Below are positions 24,590 to 36,900 of a DNA stretch of 64,000 nt, one piece after another. The translations under genes were made by a program, and so were the position numbers. The stretch is from assembly GCF_963576545.1 (NCBI RefSeq), contig NW_026870402.1, forward strand, positions 558,001 to 622,000. The letters are read 5' to 3'. The notes under the pieces were generated by a model. The model ran no database searches. It saw only the letters and a program-made list of their open reading frames with translations, and was not told the origin of the DNA. Each line of letters starts with the position of its first letter. Within the stretch, counting starts at the first letter, position 1. The stretch comes from Limanda limanda (Eukaryota > Chordata > Actinopteri > Pleuronectiformes > Pleuronectidae).

Positions 24590-26978
24590 CAAGTCTCTCC
24601 GACCTTCACAAAAAAAGTTATTCAAGAATATCTCCTCAGATTTGGGGGAATTTCGTCGGTCGACCTCTTCCAAAGGTCGTACAAGCTCGGGGATGGTACC
24701 AATCGATTCGCAGGACCCAAATTAGTCCAGATGCAACCACTTTCCAAGTCTCTCCGACCTTCACAAAAAAAGTTATTCAAGAATATCTCTTTCTCCTATG
24801 TGCTTTCATCCCTAACCCTAACCCTAACCCTTCCGAAAGTCGGAGAAGCTCGGGGATGGTACCGATCGATGCGCGCTACCCCATTTAGTGGGGGTAGAGC
24901 CTACTTGCAAGTCTCTCCGACCTTCACAAAAAAAGTTATTCAAGAATATCTCTTTCTCCTATGTGCTTTCATCCCTAACCCTAACCCTAACCCTTCCGAA
25001 AGTCGGAGAAGCTCAAGGATGGTACCGATCGATGCGCGCTACCCCATTTAGTGGGGGTAGAGCCTACTTGCAAGTCTCTCCGACCTTCACAAAAAAAGTT
25101 ATTCAAGAATATCTCTTTCTCCTATGTGCTTTCATCCCTAACCCTAACCCTTCCGAAATTCGGAGAAGCTCAAGGATGGTACTGATCGATGTGCGCTACC
25201 CCATTTAGTGGGGGAAGCGCCTACTTGCAAGTCTCTCCGACCTTCACAAAAAAAGTTATTCAAGAATATCTCCTCAGATTTGGGGGAATTTCGTCGGTCG
25301 ACCTCTTCCGAAGGTCGTACAAGCTCGGGGATGGTACCAATCGATCCGCAGGACCCAAATTAGTCCAGATGCAACCACTTTCCAAGTCTCTCCGACTTTC
25401 ACAAAAAAAGTTATTCAAGAATATCTCTTTCTCCTATGTGCTTTCATCCCTAACCCTAACCCTAACCCTTCCGAAAGTCGGAGAAGCTCGGGGATGGTAC
25501 CGATCGATGCGCGCTACCCCATTTAGTGGGGGTAGAGCCTACTTGCAAGTCTCTCCGACCTTCACAAAAAAAGTTATTCAAGAATATCTCTTTCTCCTAT
25601 GTGCTTTCATCCCTAACCCTAACCCTTCCGAAAGTCGGAGAAGCTCAAGGATGGTACCGATCGATGCGCGCTACCCCATTTAGTGGGGGTAGAGCCTACT
25701 TGCAAGTCTCTCCGACCTTCACAAAAAAAGTTATTCAAGAATATCTCCTCAGATTTGGGGGAATTCTGTCGGTCGACCTCTTCCGAAGGTCGTACAAGCT
25801 CGGGGATGGTACCAATCGATCTGCAGGACCCAAATTAGTCCAGATGCAACCACTTTCCAAGTCTCTCCGACTTTCACAAAAAAAGTTATTCAAGAATATC
25901 TCTTTCTCCTATGTGCTTTCATCCCTAACCCTAACCCTTCCGAAAGTCGGAGAAGCTCGGGGATGGTACCGATCGATGCGCGCTACCCCATTTAGTGGGG
26001 GTAGAGCCTACTTGCAAGTCTCTCCGACCTTCACAAAAAAAGTTATTCAAGAATATCTCTTTCTCCTATGTGCTTTCATCCCTAACCCTAACCCTTCCGA
26101 AAGTCGGAGAAGCTCAAGGATGGTACCGATCGATGCGCGCTACCCCATTTAGTGGGGGTAGAGCCTACTTGCAAGTCTCTCCGACCTTCACAAAAAAAGT
26201 TATTCAAGAATATCTCTTTCTCCTATGTGCTTTCATCCCTAACCCTAACCCTAACCCTTCCGAAAGTCGGAGAATCTCAAGGATGGTACCGATCGATGCG
26301 CGCTACCCCATTTAGTGGGGGTAGAGCCTACTTGCAAGTCTCTCCGACCTTCACAAAAAAAGTTATTCAAGAATATCTCCTCAGATTTGGGGGAATTTCG
26401 TCGGTCGACCTCTTCCGAAGGTCGTACAAGCTCGGGGATGGTACCAATCGATCCGCAGGACCCAAATTAGTCCAGATGCAACCACTTTCCAAGTCTCTCC
26501 GACCTTCACAAAAAAAGTTATTCAAGAATATCTCTTTCTCCTATGTGCTTTCATCCCTAACCCTAACCCTAACCCTTCCGAAAGTCGGAGAAGCTCGGGG
26601 ATGGTACCGATCGATGCGCGCTACCCCATTTAGTGGGGGTAGAGCCTACTTGCAAGTCTCTCCGACCTTCACAAAAAAAGTTATTCAAGAATATCTCTTT
26701 CTCCTATGTGCTTTCATCCCTAACCCTAACCCTAACCCTTCCGAAAGTCGGAGAAGCTCAAGGATGGTACTGATCGATGCGCGCTACCCCATTTAGTGGG
26801 GGTAGAGCCTACTTGCAAGTCTCTCCGACCTTCACAAAAAAAGTTATTCAAGAATATCTCTTTCTCCTATGTGCTTTCATCCCTAACCCTAACCCTAACC
26901 CTTCCGAAAGTCGGAGAAGCTCAAGGATGGTACCGATCGATGCGCGCTACCCCATTTAGTGGGGGTAGAGCCTACTTG
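24590..26978 (+). repeat. Right-domain partial higher-order repeat, 2389 bp, 15 monomers
   Basis: Order: S24590 T3 T3 T2, S25228 T3 T2, S25703 T2 T2 T3, S26335 T3 T3 T3. It opens with a GATTCGCAGG S, the landmark that opens each right-domain repeat, and has the GGAAGCGCC T2 at 25071 before S25228. Relative to the full 33-monomer form it lacks much of the interior. Two places read CTCCGACTTTCAC instead of CTCCGACCTTCAC (25.39 and 25.87 kb). Confidence 0.85.
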
Positions 26979-28721
26979 CAAGTCTCTCCGACCTTCACAA
27001 AAAAAGTTATTCAAGAATATCTCCTCAGATTTGGGGGAATTTCGTCGGTCGACCTCTTCCAAAGGTCGTACAAGCTCGGGGATGGTACCAATCGATTCGC
27101 AGGACCCAAATTAGTCCAGATGCAACCACTTTCCAAGTCTCTCCGACCTTCACAAAAAAAGTTATTCAAGAATATCTCTTTCTCCTATGTGCTTTCATCC
27201 CTAACCCTAACCCTAACCCTTCCGAAAGTCGGAGAAGCTCGGGGATGGTACCGATCGATGCGCGCTACCCCATTTAGTGGGGGTAGAGCCTACTTGCAAG
27301 TCTCTCCGACCTTCACAAAAAAAGTTATTCAAGAATATCTCTTTCTCCTATGTGCTTTCATCCCTAACCCTAACCCTAACCCTTCCGAAAGTCGGAGAAG
27401 CTCAAGGATGGTACCGATCGATGCGCGCTACCCCATTTAGTGGGGGTAGAGCCTACTTGCAAGTCTCTCCGACCTTCACAAAAAAAGTTATTCAAGAATA
27501 TCTCTTTCTCCTATGTGCTTTCATCCCTAACCCTAACCCTTCCGAAATTCGGAGAAGCTCAAGGATGGTACTGATCGATGTGCGCTACCCCATTTAGTGG
27601 GGGAAGCGCCTACTTGCAAGTCTCTCCGACCTTCACAAAAAAAGTTATTCAAGAATATCTCCTCAGATTTGGGGGAATTTCGTCGGTCGACCTCTTCCGA
27701 AGGTCGTACAAGCTCGGGGATGGTACCAATCGATCCGCAGGACCCAAATTAGTCCAGATGCAACCACTTTCCAAGTCTCTCCGACCTTCACAAAAAAAGT
27801 TATTCAAGAATATCTCTTTCTCCTATGTGCTTTCATCCCTAACCCTAACCCTAACCCTTCCGAAAGTCGGAGAAGCTCAAGGATGGTACCGATCGATGCG
27901 CGCTACCCCATTTAGTAAGGGTAGAGCCTACTTGCAAGTCTCTCCGACCTTCACAAAAAAAGTTATTCAAGAATATCTCCTCAGATTTGGGGGAATTTCG
28001 TCGGTCGACCTCTTCCGAAGGTCGTACAAGCTCGGGGATGGTACCAATCGATCCGCAGGACCCAAATTAGTCCAGATGCAACCACTTTCCAAGTCTCTCC
28101 GACCTTCACAAAAAAAGTTATTCAAGAATATCTCTTTCTCCTATGTGCTTTCGTCCCTAACCCTAACCCTAACCCTTCCGAAAGTCGGAGAAGCTCGGGG
28201 ATGGTACCGATCGATGCGCGCTACCCCATTTAGTGGGGGTAGAGCCTACTTGCAAGTCTCTCCGACCTTCACAAAAAAAGTTATTCAAGAATATCTCTTT
28301 CTCCTATGTGCTTTCATCCCTAACCCTAACCCTTCCGAAAGTCGGAGAAGCTCAAAGATGGTACCGATCGATGCGCGCTACCCCATTTAGTGGGGGTAGA
28401 GCCTACTTGCAAGTCTCTCCGACCTTCACAAAAAAAGTTATTCAAGAATATCTCCTCAGATTTGGGGGAATTCTGTCGGTCGACCTCTTCCGAAGGTCGT
28501 ACAAGCTCGGGGATGGTACCAATCGATCTGCAGGACCCAAATTAGTCCAGATGCAACCACTTTCCAAGTCTCTCCGACCTTCACAAAAAAAGTTATTCAA
28601 GAATATCTCTTTCTCCTATGTGCTTTCATCCCTAACCCTAACCCTTCCGAAAGTCGGAGAAGCTCGGGGATGGTACCGATCGATGCGCGCTACCCCATTT
28701 AGTGGGGGTAGAGCCTACTTG
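26979..28721 (+). repeat. Right-domain partial higher-order repeat, 1743 bp, 11 monomers
   Basis: Order: S26979 T3 T3 T2, S27617 T3, S27935 T3 T2, S28410 T2. It is the start of the 33-monomer repeat cut short after the eleventh monomer, where the order jumps straight to the opening S of the next copy (28722). Compared with 28722-33972 it lacks 3508 bp. The CTTTCGTCCC variant at about 28.15 kb recurs at about 29.89 kb (offset 1743). Confidence 0.85.
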
Positions 28722-31700
28722 CAAGTCTCTCCGACCTTCACAAAAAAAGTTATTCAAGAATATCTCCTCAGATTTGGGGGAATTTCGTCGGTCGACCTCT
28801 TCCAAAGGTCGTACAAGCTCGGGGATGGTACCAATCGATTCGCAGGACCCAAATTAGTCCAGATGCAACCACTTTCCAAGTCTCTCCGACCTTCACAAAA
28901 AAAGTTATTCAAGAATATCTCTTTCTCCTATGTGCTTTCATCCCTAACCCTAACCCTAACCCTTCCGAAAGTCGGAGAAGCTCGGGGATGGTACCGATCG
29001 ATGCGCGCTACCCCATTTAGTGGGGGTAGAGCCTACTTGCAAGTCTCTCCGACCTTCACAAAAAAAGTTATTCAAGAATATCTCTTTCTCCTATGTGCTT
29101 TCATCCCTAACCCTAACCCTAACCCTTCCGAAAGTCGGAGAAGCTCAAGGATGGTACCGATCGATGCGCGCTACCCCATTTAGTGGGGGTAGAGCCTACT
29201 TGCAAGTCTCTCCGACCTTCACAAAAAAAGTTATTCAAGAATATCTCTTTCTCCTATGTGCTTTCATCCCTAACCCTAACCCTTCCGAAATTCGGAGAAG
29301 CTCAAGGATGGTACTGATCGATGTGCGCTACCCCATTTAGTGGGGGAAGCGCCTACTTGCAAGTCTCTCCGACCTTCACAAAAAAAGTTATTCAAGAATA
29401 TCTCCTCAGATTTGGGGGAATTTCGTCGGTCGACCTCTTCCGAAGGTCGTACAAGCTCGGGGATGGTACCAATCGATCCGCAGGACCCAAATTAGTCCAG
29501 ATGCAACCACTTTCCAAGTCTCTCCGACCTTCACAAAAAAAGTTATTCAAGAATATCTCTTTCTCCTATGTGCTTTCATCCCTAACCCTAACCCTAACCC
29601 TTCCGAAAGTCGGAGAAGCTCAAGGATGGTACCGATCGATGCGCGCTACCCCATTTAGTAAGGGTAGAGCCTACTTGCAAGTCTCTCCGACCTTCACAAA
29701 AAAAGTTATTCAAGAATATCTCCTCAGATTTGGGGGAATTTCGTCGGTCGACCTCTTCCGAAGGTCGTACAAGCTCGGGGATGGTACCAATCGATCCGCA
29801 GGACCCAAATTAGTCCAGATGCAACCACTTTCCAAGTCTCTCCGACCTTCACAAAAAAAGTTATTCAAGAATATCTCTTTCTCCTATGTGCTTTCGTCCC
29901 TAACCCTAACCCTAACCCTTCCGAAAGTCGGAGAAGCTCGGGGATGGTACCGATCGATGCGCGCTACCCCATTTAGTGGGGGTAGAGCCTACTTGCAAGT
30001 CTCTCCGACCTTCACAAAAAAAGTTATTCAAGAATATCTCTTTCTCCTATGTGCTTTCATCCCTAACCCTAACCCTTCCGAAAGTCGGAGAAGCTCAAAG
30101 ATGGTACCGATCGATGCGCGCTACCCCATTTAGTGGGGGTAGAGCCTACTTGCAAGTCTCTCCGACCTTCACAAAAAAAGTTATTCAAGAATATCTCCTC
30201 AGATTTGGGGGAATTCTGTCGGTCGACCTCTTCCGAAGGTCGTACAAGCTCGGGGATGGTACCAATCGATCTGCAGGACCCAAATTAGTCCAGATGCAAC
30301 CACTTTCCAAGTCTCTCCGACCTTCACAAAAAAAGTTATTCAAGAATATCTCTTTCTCCTATGTGCTTTCATCCCTAACCCTAACCCTTCCGAAAGTCGG
30401 AGAAGCTCGGGGATGGTACCGATCGATGCGCGCTACCCCATTTAGTGGGGGTAGAGCCTACTTGCAAGTCTCTCCGACCTTCACAAAAAAAGTTATTCAA
30501 GAATATCTCTTTCTCCTATGTGCTTTCATCCCTAACCCTAACCCTTCCGAAAGTCGGAGAAGCTCAAGGATGGTACCGATCGATGCGCGCTACCCCATTT
30601 AGTGGGGGTAGAGCCTACTTGCAAGTCTCTCCGACCTTCACAAAAAAAGTTATTCAAGAATATCTCTTTCTCCTATGTGCTTTCATCCCTAACCCTAACC
30701 CTAACCCTTCCGAAAGTCGGAGAAGCTCAAGGATGGTACCGATCGATGCGCGCTACCCCATTTAGTGGGGGTAGAGCCTACTTGCAAGTCTCTCCGACCT
30801 TCACAAAAAAAGTTATTCAAGAATATCTCCTCAGATTTGGGGGAATTTCGTCGGTCGACCTCTTCCAAAGGTCGTACAAGCTCGGGGATGGTACCAATCG
30901 ATCTGCAGGACCCAAATTAGTCCAGATGCAACCACTTTCCAAGTCTCTCCGACCTTCACAAAAAAAGTTATTCAAGAATATCTCTTTCTCCTATGTGCTT
31001 TCATCCCTAACCCTAACCCTAACCCTTCCGAAAGTCGGAGAAGCTCGGGGATGGTACCGATCGATGCGCGCTACCCAAATTAGTCCAGATGCAACCACTT
31101 TCCAAGTCTCTCCGACCTTCACAAAAAAAGTTATTCAAGAATATCTCTTTCTCCTATGTGCTTTCATCCCTAACCCTAACCCTAACCCTTCCGAAAGTCG
31201 GAGAAGCTCAAGGATGGTACCGATCGATGCGCGCTACCCCATTTAGTAAGGGTAGAGCCTACTTGCAAGTCTCTCCGACCTTCACAAAAAAAGTTATTCA
31301 AGAATATCTCCTCAGATTTGGGGGAATTTCGTCGGTCGACCTCTTCCGAAGGTCGTACAAGCTCGGGGATGGTACCAATCGATCCGCAGGACCCAAATTA
31401 GTCCAGATGCAACCACTTTCCAAGTCTCTCCGACCTTCACAAAAAAAGTTATTCAAGAATATCTCTTTCTCCTATGTGCTTTCATCCCTAACCCTAACCC
31501 TAACCCTTCCGAAAGTCGGAGAAGCTCGGGGATGGTACCGATCGATGCGCGCTACCCCATTTAGTGGGAGTAGAGCCTACTTGCAAGTCTCTCCGACCTT
31601 CACAAAAAAAGTTATTCAAGAATATCTCTTTCTCCTATGTGCTTTCATCCCTAACCCTAACCCTTCCGAAAGTCGGAGAAGCTCAAGGATGGTACCGATC

Positions 31701-33972
31701 GATGCGCGCTACCCCATTTAGTGGGGGTAGAGCCTACTTGCAAGTCTCTCCGACCTTCACAAAAAAAGTTATTCAAGAATATCTCCTCAGATTTGGGGGA
31801 ATTCTGTCGGTCGACCTCTTCCGAAGGTCGTACAAGCTCGGGGATGGTACCAATCGATCTGCAGGACCCAAATTAGTCCAGATGCAACCACTTTCCAAGT
31901 CTCTCCGACCTTCACAAAAAAAGTTATTCAAGAATATCTCTTTCTCCTATGTGCTTTCATCCCTAACCCTAACCCTTCCGAAAGTCGGAGAAGCTCGGGG
32001 ATGGTACCGATCGATGCGCGCTACCCCATTTAGTGGGGGTAGAGCCTACTTGCAAGTCTCTCCGACCTTCACAAAAAAAGTTATTCAAGAATATCTCTTT
32101 CTCCTATGTGCTTTCATCCCTAACCCTAACCCTTCCGAAAGTCGGAGAAGCTCAAGGATGGTACCGATCGATGCGCGCTACCCCATTTAGTGGGGGTAGA
32201 GCCTACTTGCAAGTCTCTCCGACCTTCACAAAAAAAGTTATTCAAGAATATCTCTTTCTCCTATGTGCTTTCATCCCTAACCCTAACCCTAACCCTTCCG
32301 AAAGTCGGAGAAGCTCAAGGATGGTACCGATCGATGCGCGCTACCCCATTTAGTGGGGGTAGAGCCTACTTGCAAGTCTCTCCGACCTTCACAAAAAAAG
32401 TTATTCAAGAATATCTCCTCAGATTTGGGGGAATTTCGTCGGTCGACCTCTTCCAAAGGTCGTACAAGCTCGGGGATGGTACCAATCGATCTGCAGGACC
32501 CAAATTAGTCCAGATGCAACCACTTTCCAAGTCTCTCCGACCTTCACAAAAAAAGTTATTCAAGAATATCTCTTTCTCCTATGTGCTTTCATCCCTAACC
32601 CTAACCCTAACCCTTCCGAAAGTCGGAGAAGCTCGGGGATGGTACCGATCGATGCGCGCTACCCCATTTAGTGGGGGTAGAGCCTACTTGCAAGTCTCTC
32701 CGACCTTCACAAAAAAAGTTATTCAAGAATATCTTTTTCTCCTATGTGCTTTCATCCCTAACCCTAACCCTAACCCTTCCGAAAGTCGGAGAAGCTCAAG
32801 GATGGTACCGATCGATGCGCGCAACCCCATTTAGTGGGGGTAGAGCCTACTTGCAAGTCTCTACGACCTTCACAAAAAAAGTTATTCAAGAATATCTCCT
32901 CAGATTTGGGGGAATTCTGTCGGTCGACCTCTTCCGAAGGTCGTAAAAGCTCGGGGATGGTACCAATCGATCTGCAGGACCCAAATTAGTCCAGATGCAA
33001 CCACTTTCCAAGTCTCTCCGACCTTCACAAAAAAAGTTATTCAAGAATATCTCTTTCTCCTATGTGCTTTCATCCCTAACCCTAACCCTTCCGAAAGTCG
33101 GAGAAGCTCAAGGATGGTACCGATCGATGCGCGCTACCCCATTTAGTGGGGGTAGAGCCTACTTGCAAGTCTCTCCGACCTTCACAAAAAAAGTTATTCA
33201 AGAATATCTCTTTCTCCTATGTGCTTTCATCCCTAACCCTAACCCTAACCCTTCCGAAAGTCGGAGAAGCTCAAGGATGGTACCGATCGATGCGCGCTAC
33301 CCCATTTAGTGGGGGTAGAGCCTACTTGCAAGTCTCTCCGACCTTCACAAAAAAAGTTATTCAAGAATATCTCCTCAGATTTGGGGGAATTTCGTCGGTC
33401 GACCTCTTCCGAAGGTCGTACAAGCTCGGGGATGGTACCAATCGATCCGCAGGACCCAAATTAGTCCAGATGCAACCACTTTCCAAGTCTCTCCGACCTT
33501 CACAAAAAAAGTTATTCAAGAATATCTCTTTCTCCTATGTGCTTTCATCCCTAACCCTAACCCTAACCCTTCCGAAAGTCGGAGAAGCTCGGGGATGGTA
33601 CCGATCGATGCGCGCTACCCCATTTAGTGGGGGTAGAGCCTACTTGCAAGTCTCTCCGACCTTCACAAAAAAAGTTATTCAAGAATATCTCTTTCTCCTA
33701 TGTGCTTTCATCCCTAACCCTAACCCTAACCCTTCCGAAAGTCGGAGAAGCTCAAGGATGGTACCGATCGATGCGCGCTACCCCATTTAGTGGGGGTAGA
33801 GCCTACTTGCAAGTCTCTCCGACCTTCACAAAAAAAGTTATTCAAGAATATCTCTTTCTCCTATGTGCTTTCATCCCTAACCCTAACCCTAACCCTTCCG
33901 AAAGTCGGAGAAGCTCAAGGATGGTACCGATCGATGCGCGCTACCCCATTTAGTGGGGGTAGAGCCTACTTG
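28722..33972 (+). repeat. Right higher-order repeat copy A, 5251 bp, 33 monomers
   Basis: Order: S28722 T3 T3 T2, S29360 T3, S29678 T3 T2, S30153 T2 T2 T3, S30785 H T3, S31266 T3 T2, S31741 T2 T2 T3, S32373 T3 T3, S32854 T2 T3, S33329 T3 T3 T3. H is the hybrid monomer at 30940. Composition is 10 S, 15 of 163 bp (with H) and 8 T2. Within it, 29678-31265 and 31266 to about 32.6 kb are an internal 1588-bp duplication. EcoRI-type S monomers are at 30153, 31741 and 32854. Confidence 0.92.
30940..31102 (+). repeat. Hybrid T/S monomer H (copy A)
   Basis: Positions 1-133 are T3 (telomere tract, CTCGGGG, CGATCGATGCGCGCT). The last 30 bp switch to the S tail (ACCCAAATTAGTCCAG...CTTTC). Both parental tails are 30 bp and align at ACCC, so the length stays at 163. 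It sits at the join between the two units of the internal 1588-bp duplication. The next monomer (31103) is the TTTAGTAAGGG T3, which elsewhere follows an S, so the hybrid is best read as the crossover point. Confidence 0.88.
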
Positions 33973-36900
33973 CAAGTCTCTCCGACCTTCACAAAAAAAG
34001 TTATTCAAGAATATCTCCTCAGATTTGGGGGAATTTCGTCGGTCGACCTCTTCCAAAGGTCGTACAAGCTCGGGGATAGTACCAATCGATTCGCAGGACC
34101 CAAATTAGTCCAGATGCAACCACTTTCCAAGTCTCTCCGACCTTCACAAAAAAAGTTATTCAAGAATATCTCTTTCTCCTATGTGCTTTCATCCCTAACC
34201 CTAACCCTAACCCTTCCGAAAGTCGGAGAAGCTCGGGGATGGTACCGATCGATGCGCGCTACCCCATTTAGTGGGGGTAGAGCCTACTTGCAAGTCTCTC
34301 CGACCTTCACAAAAAAAGTTATTCAAGAATATCTCTTTCTCCTATGTGCTTTCATCCCTAACCCTAACCCTAACCCTTCCGAAAGTCGGAGAAGCTCAAG
34401 GATGGTACCGATCGATGCGCGCTACCCCATTTAGTGGGGGTAGAGCCTACTTGCAAGTCTCTCCGACCTTCACAAAAAAAGTTATTCAAGAATATCTCTT
34501 TCTCCTATGTGCTTTCATCCCTAACCCTAACCCTTCCGAAATTCGGAGAAGCTCAAGGATGGTACTGATCGATGTGCGCTACCCCATTTAGTGGGGGAAG
34601 CGCCTACTTGCAAGTCTCTCCGACCTTCACAAAAAAAGTTATTCAAGAATATCTCCTCAGATTTGGGGGAATTTCGTCGGTCGACCTCTTCCGAAGGTCG
34701 TACAAGCTCGGGGATGGTACCAATCGATCCGCAGGACCCAAATTAGTCCAGATGCAACCACTTTCCAAGTCTCTCCGACCTTCACAAAAAAAGTTATTCA
34801 AGAATATCTCTTTCTCCTATGTGCTTTCATCCCTAACCCTAACCCTAACCCTTCCGAAAGTCGGAGAAGCTCAAGGATGGTACCGATCGATGCGCGCTAC
34901 CCCATTTAGTAAGGGTAGAGCCTACTTGCAAGTCTCTCCGACCTTCACAAAAAAAGTTATTCAAGAATATCTCCTCAGATTTGGGGGAATTTCGTCGGTC
35001 GACCTCTTCCGAAGGTCGTACAAGCTCGGGGATGGTACCAATCGATCCGCAGGACCCAAATTAGTCCAGATGCAACCACTTTCCAAGTCTCTCCGACCTT
35101 CACAAAAAAAGTTATTCAAGAATATCTCTTTCTCCTATGTGCTTTCGTCCCTAACCCTAACCCTAACCCTTCCGAAAGTCGGAGAAGCTCGGGGATGGTA
35201 CCGATCGATGCGCGCTACCCCATTTAGTGGGGGTAGAGCCTACTTGCAAGTCTCTCCGACCTTCACAAAAAAAGTTATTCAAGAATATCTCTTTCTCCTA
35301 TGTGCTTTCATCCCTAACCCTAACCCTTCCGAAAGTCGGAGAAGCTCAAAGATGGTACCGATCGATGCGCGCTACCCCATTTAGTGGGGGTAGAGCCTAC
35401 TTGCAAGTCTCTCCGACCTTCACAAAAAAAGTTATTCAAGAATATCTCCTCAGATTTGGGGGAATTCTGTCGGTCGACCTCTTCCGAAGGTCGTACAAGC
35501 TCGGGGATGGTACCAATCGATCTGCAGGACCCAAATTAGTCCAGATGCAACCACTTTCCAAGTCTCTCCGACCTTCACAAAAAAAGTTATTCAAGAATAT
35601 CTCTTTCTCCTATGTGCTTTCATCCCTAACCCTAACCCTTCCGAAAGTCGGAGAAGCTCGGGGATGGTACCGATCGATGCGCGCTACCCCATTTAGTGGG
35701 GGTAGAGCCTACTTGCAAGTCTCTCCGACCTTCACAAAAAAAGTTATTCAAGAATATCTCTTTCTCCTATGTGCTTTCATCCCTAACCCTAACCCTTCCG
35801 AAAGTCGGAGAAGCTCAAGGATGGTACCGATCGATGCGCGCTACCCCATTTAGTGGGGGTAGAGCCTACTTGCAAGTCTCTCCGACCTTCACAAAAAAAG
35901 TTATTCAAGAATATCTCTTTCTCCTATGTGCTTTCATCCCTAACCCTAACCCTAACCCTTCCGAAAGTCGGAGAAGCTCAAGGATGGTACCGATCGATGC
36001 GCGCTACCCCATTTAGTGGGGGTAGAGCCTACTTGCAAGTCTCTCCGACCTTCACAAAAAAAGTTATTCAAGAATATCTCCTCAGATTTGGGGGAATTTC
36101 GTCGGTCGACCTCTTCCAAAGGTCGTACAAGCTCGGGGATGGTACCAATCGATCTGCAGGACCCAAATTAGTCCAGATGCAACCACTTTCCAAGTCTCTC
36201 CGACCTTCACAAAAAAAGTTATTCAAGAATATCTCTTTCTCCTATGTGCTTTCATCCCTAACCCTAACCCTAACCCTTCCGAAAGTCGGAGAAGCTCGGG
36301 GATGGTACCGATCGATGCGCGCTACCCAAATTAGTCCAGATGCAACCACTTTCCAAGTCTCTCCGACCTTCACAAAAAAAGTTATTCAAGAATATCTCTT
36401 TCTCCTATGTGCTTTCATCCCTAACCCTAACCCTTCCGAAAGTCGGAGAAGCTCAAGGATGGTACCGATCGATGCGCGCTACCCCATTTAGTAAGGGTAG
36501 AGCCTACTTGCAAGTCTCTCCGACCTTCACAAAAAAAGTTATTCAAGAATATCTCCTCAGATTTGGGGGAATTTCGTCGGTCGACCTCTTCCGAAGGTCG
36601 TACAAGCTCGGGGATGGTACCAATCGATCCGCAGGACCCAAATTAGTCCAGATGCAACCACTTTCCAAGTCTCTCCGACCTTCACAAAAAAAGTTATTCA
36701 AGAATATCTCTTTCTCCTATGTGCTTTCATCCCTAACCCTAACCCTTCCGAAAGTCGGAGAAGCTCGGGGATGGTACCGATCGATGCGCGCTACCCCATT
36801 TAGTGGGGGTAGAGCCTACTTGCAAGTCTCTCCGACCTTCACAAAAAAAGTTATTCAAGAATATCTCTTTCTCCTATGTGCTTTCATCCCTAACCCTAAC

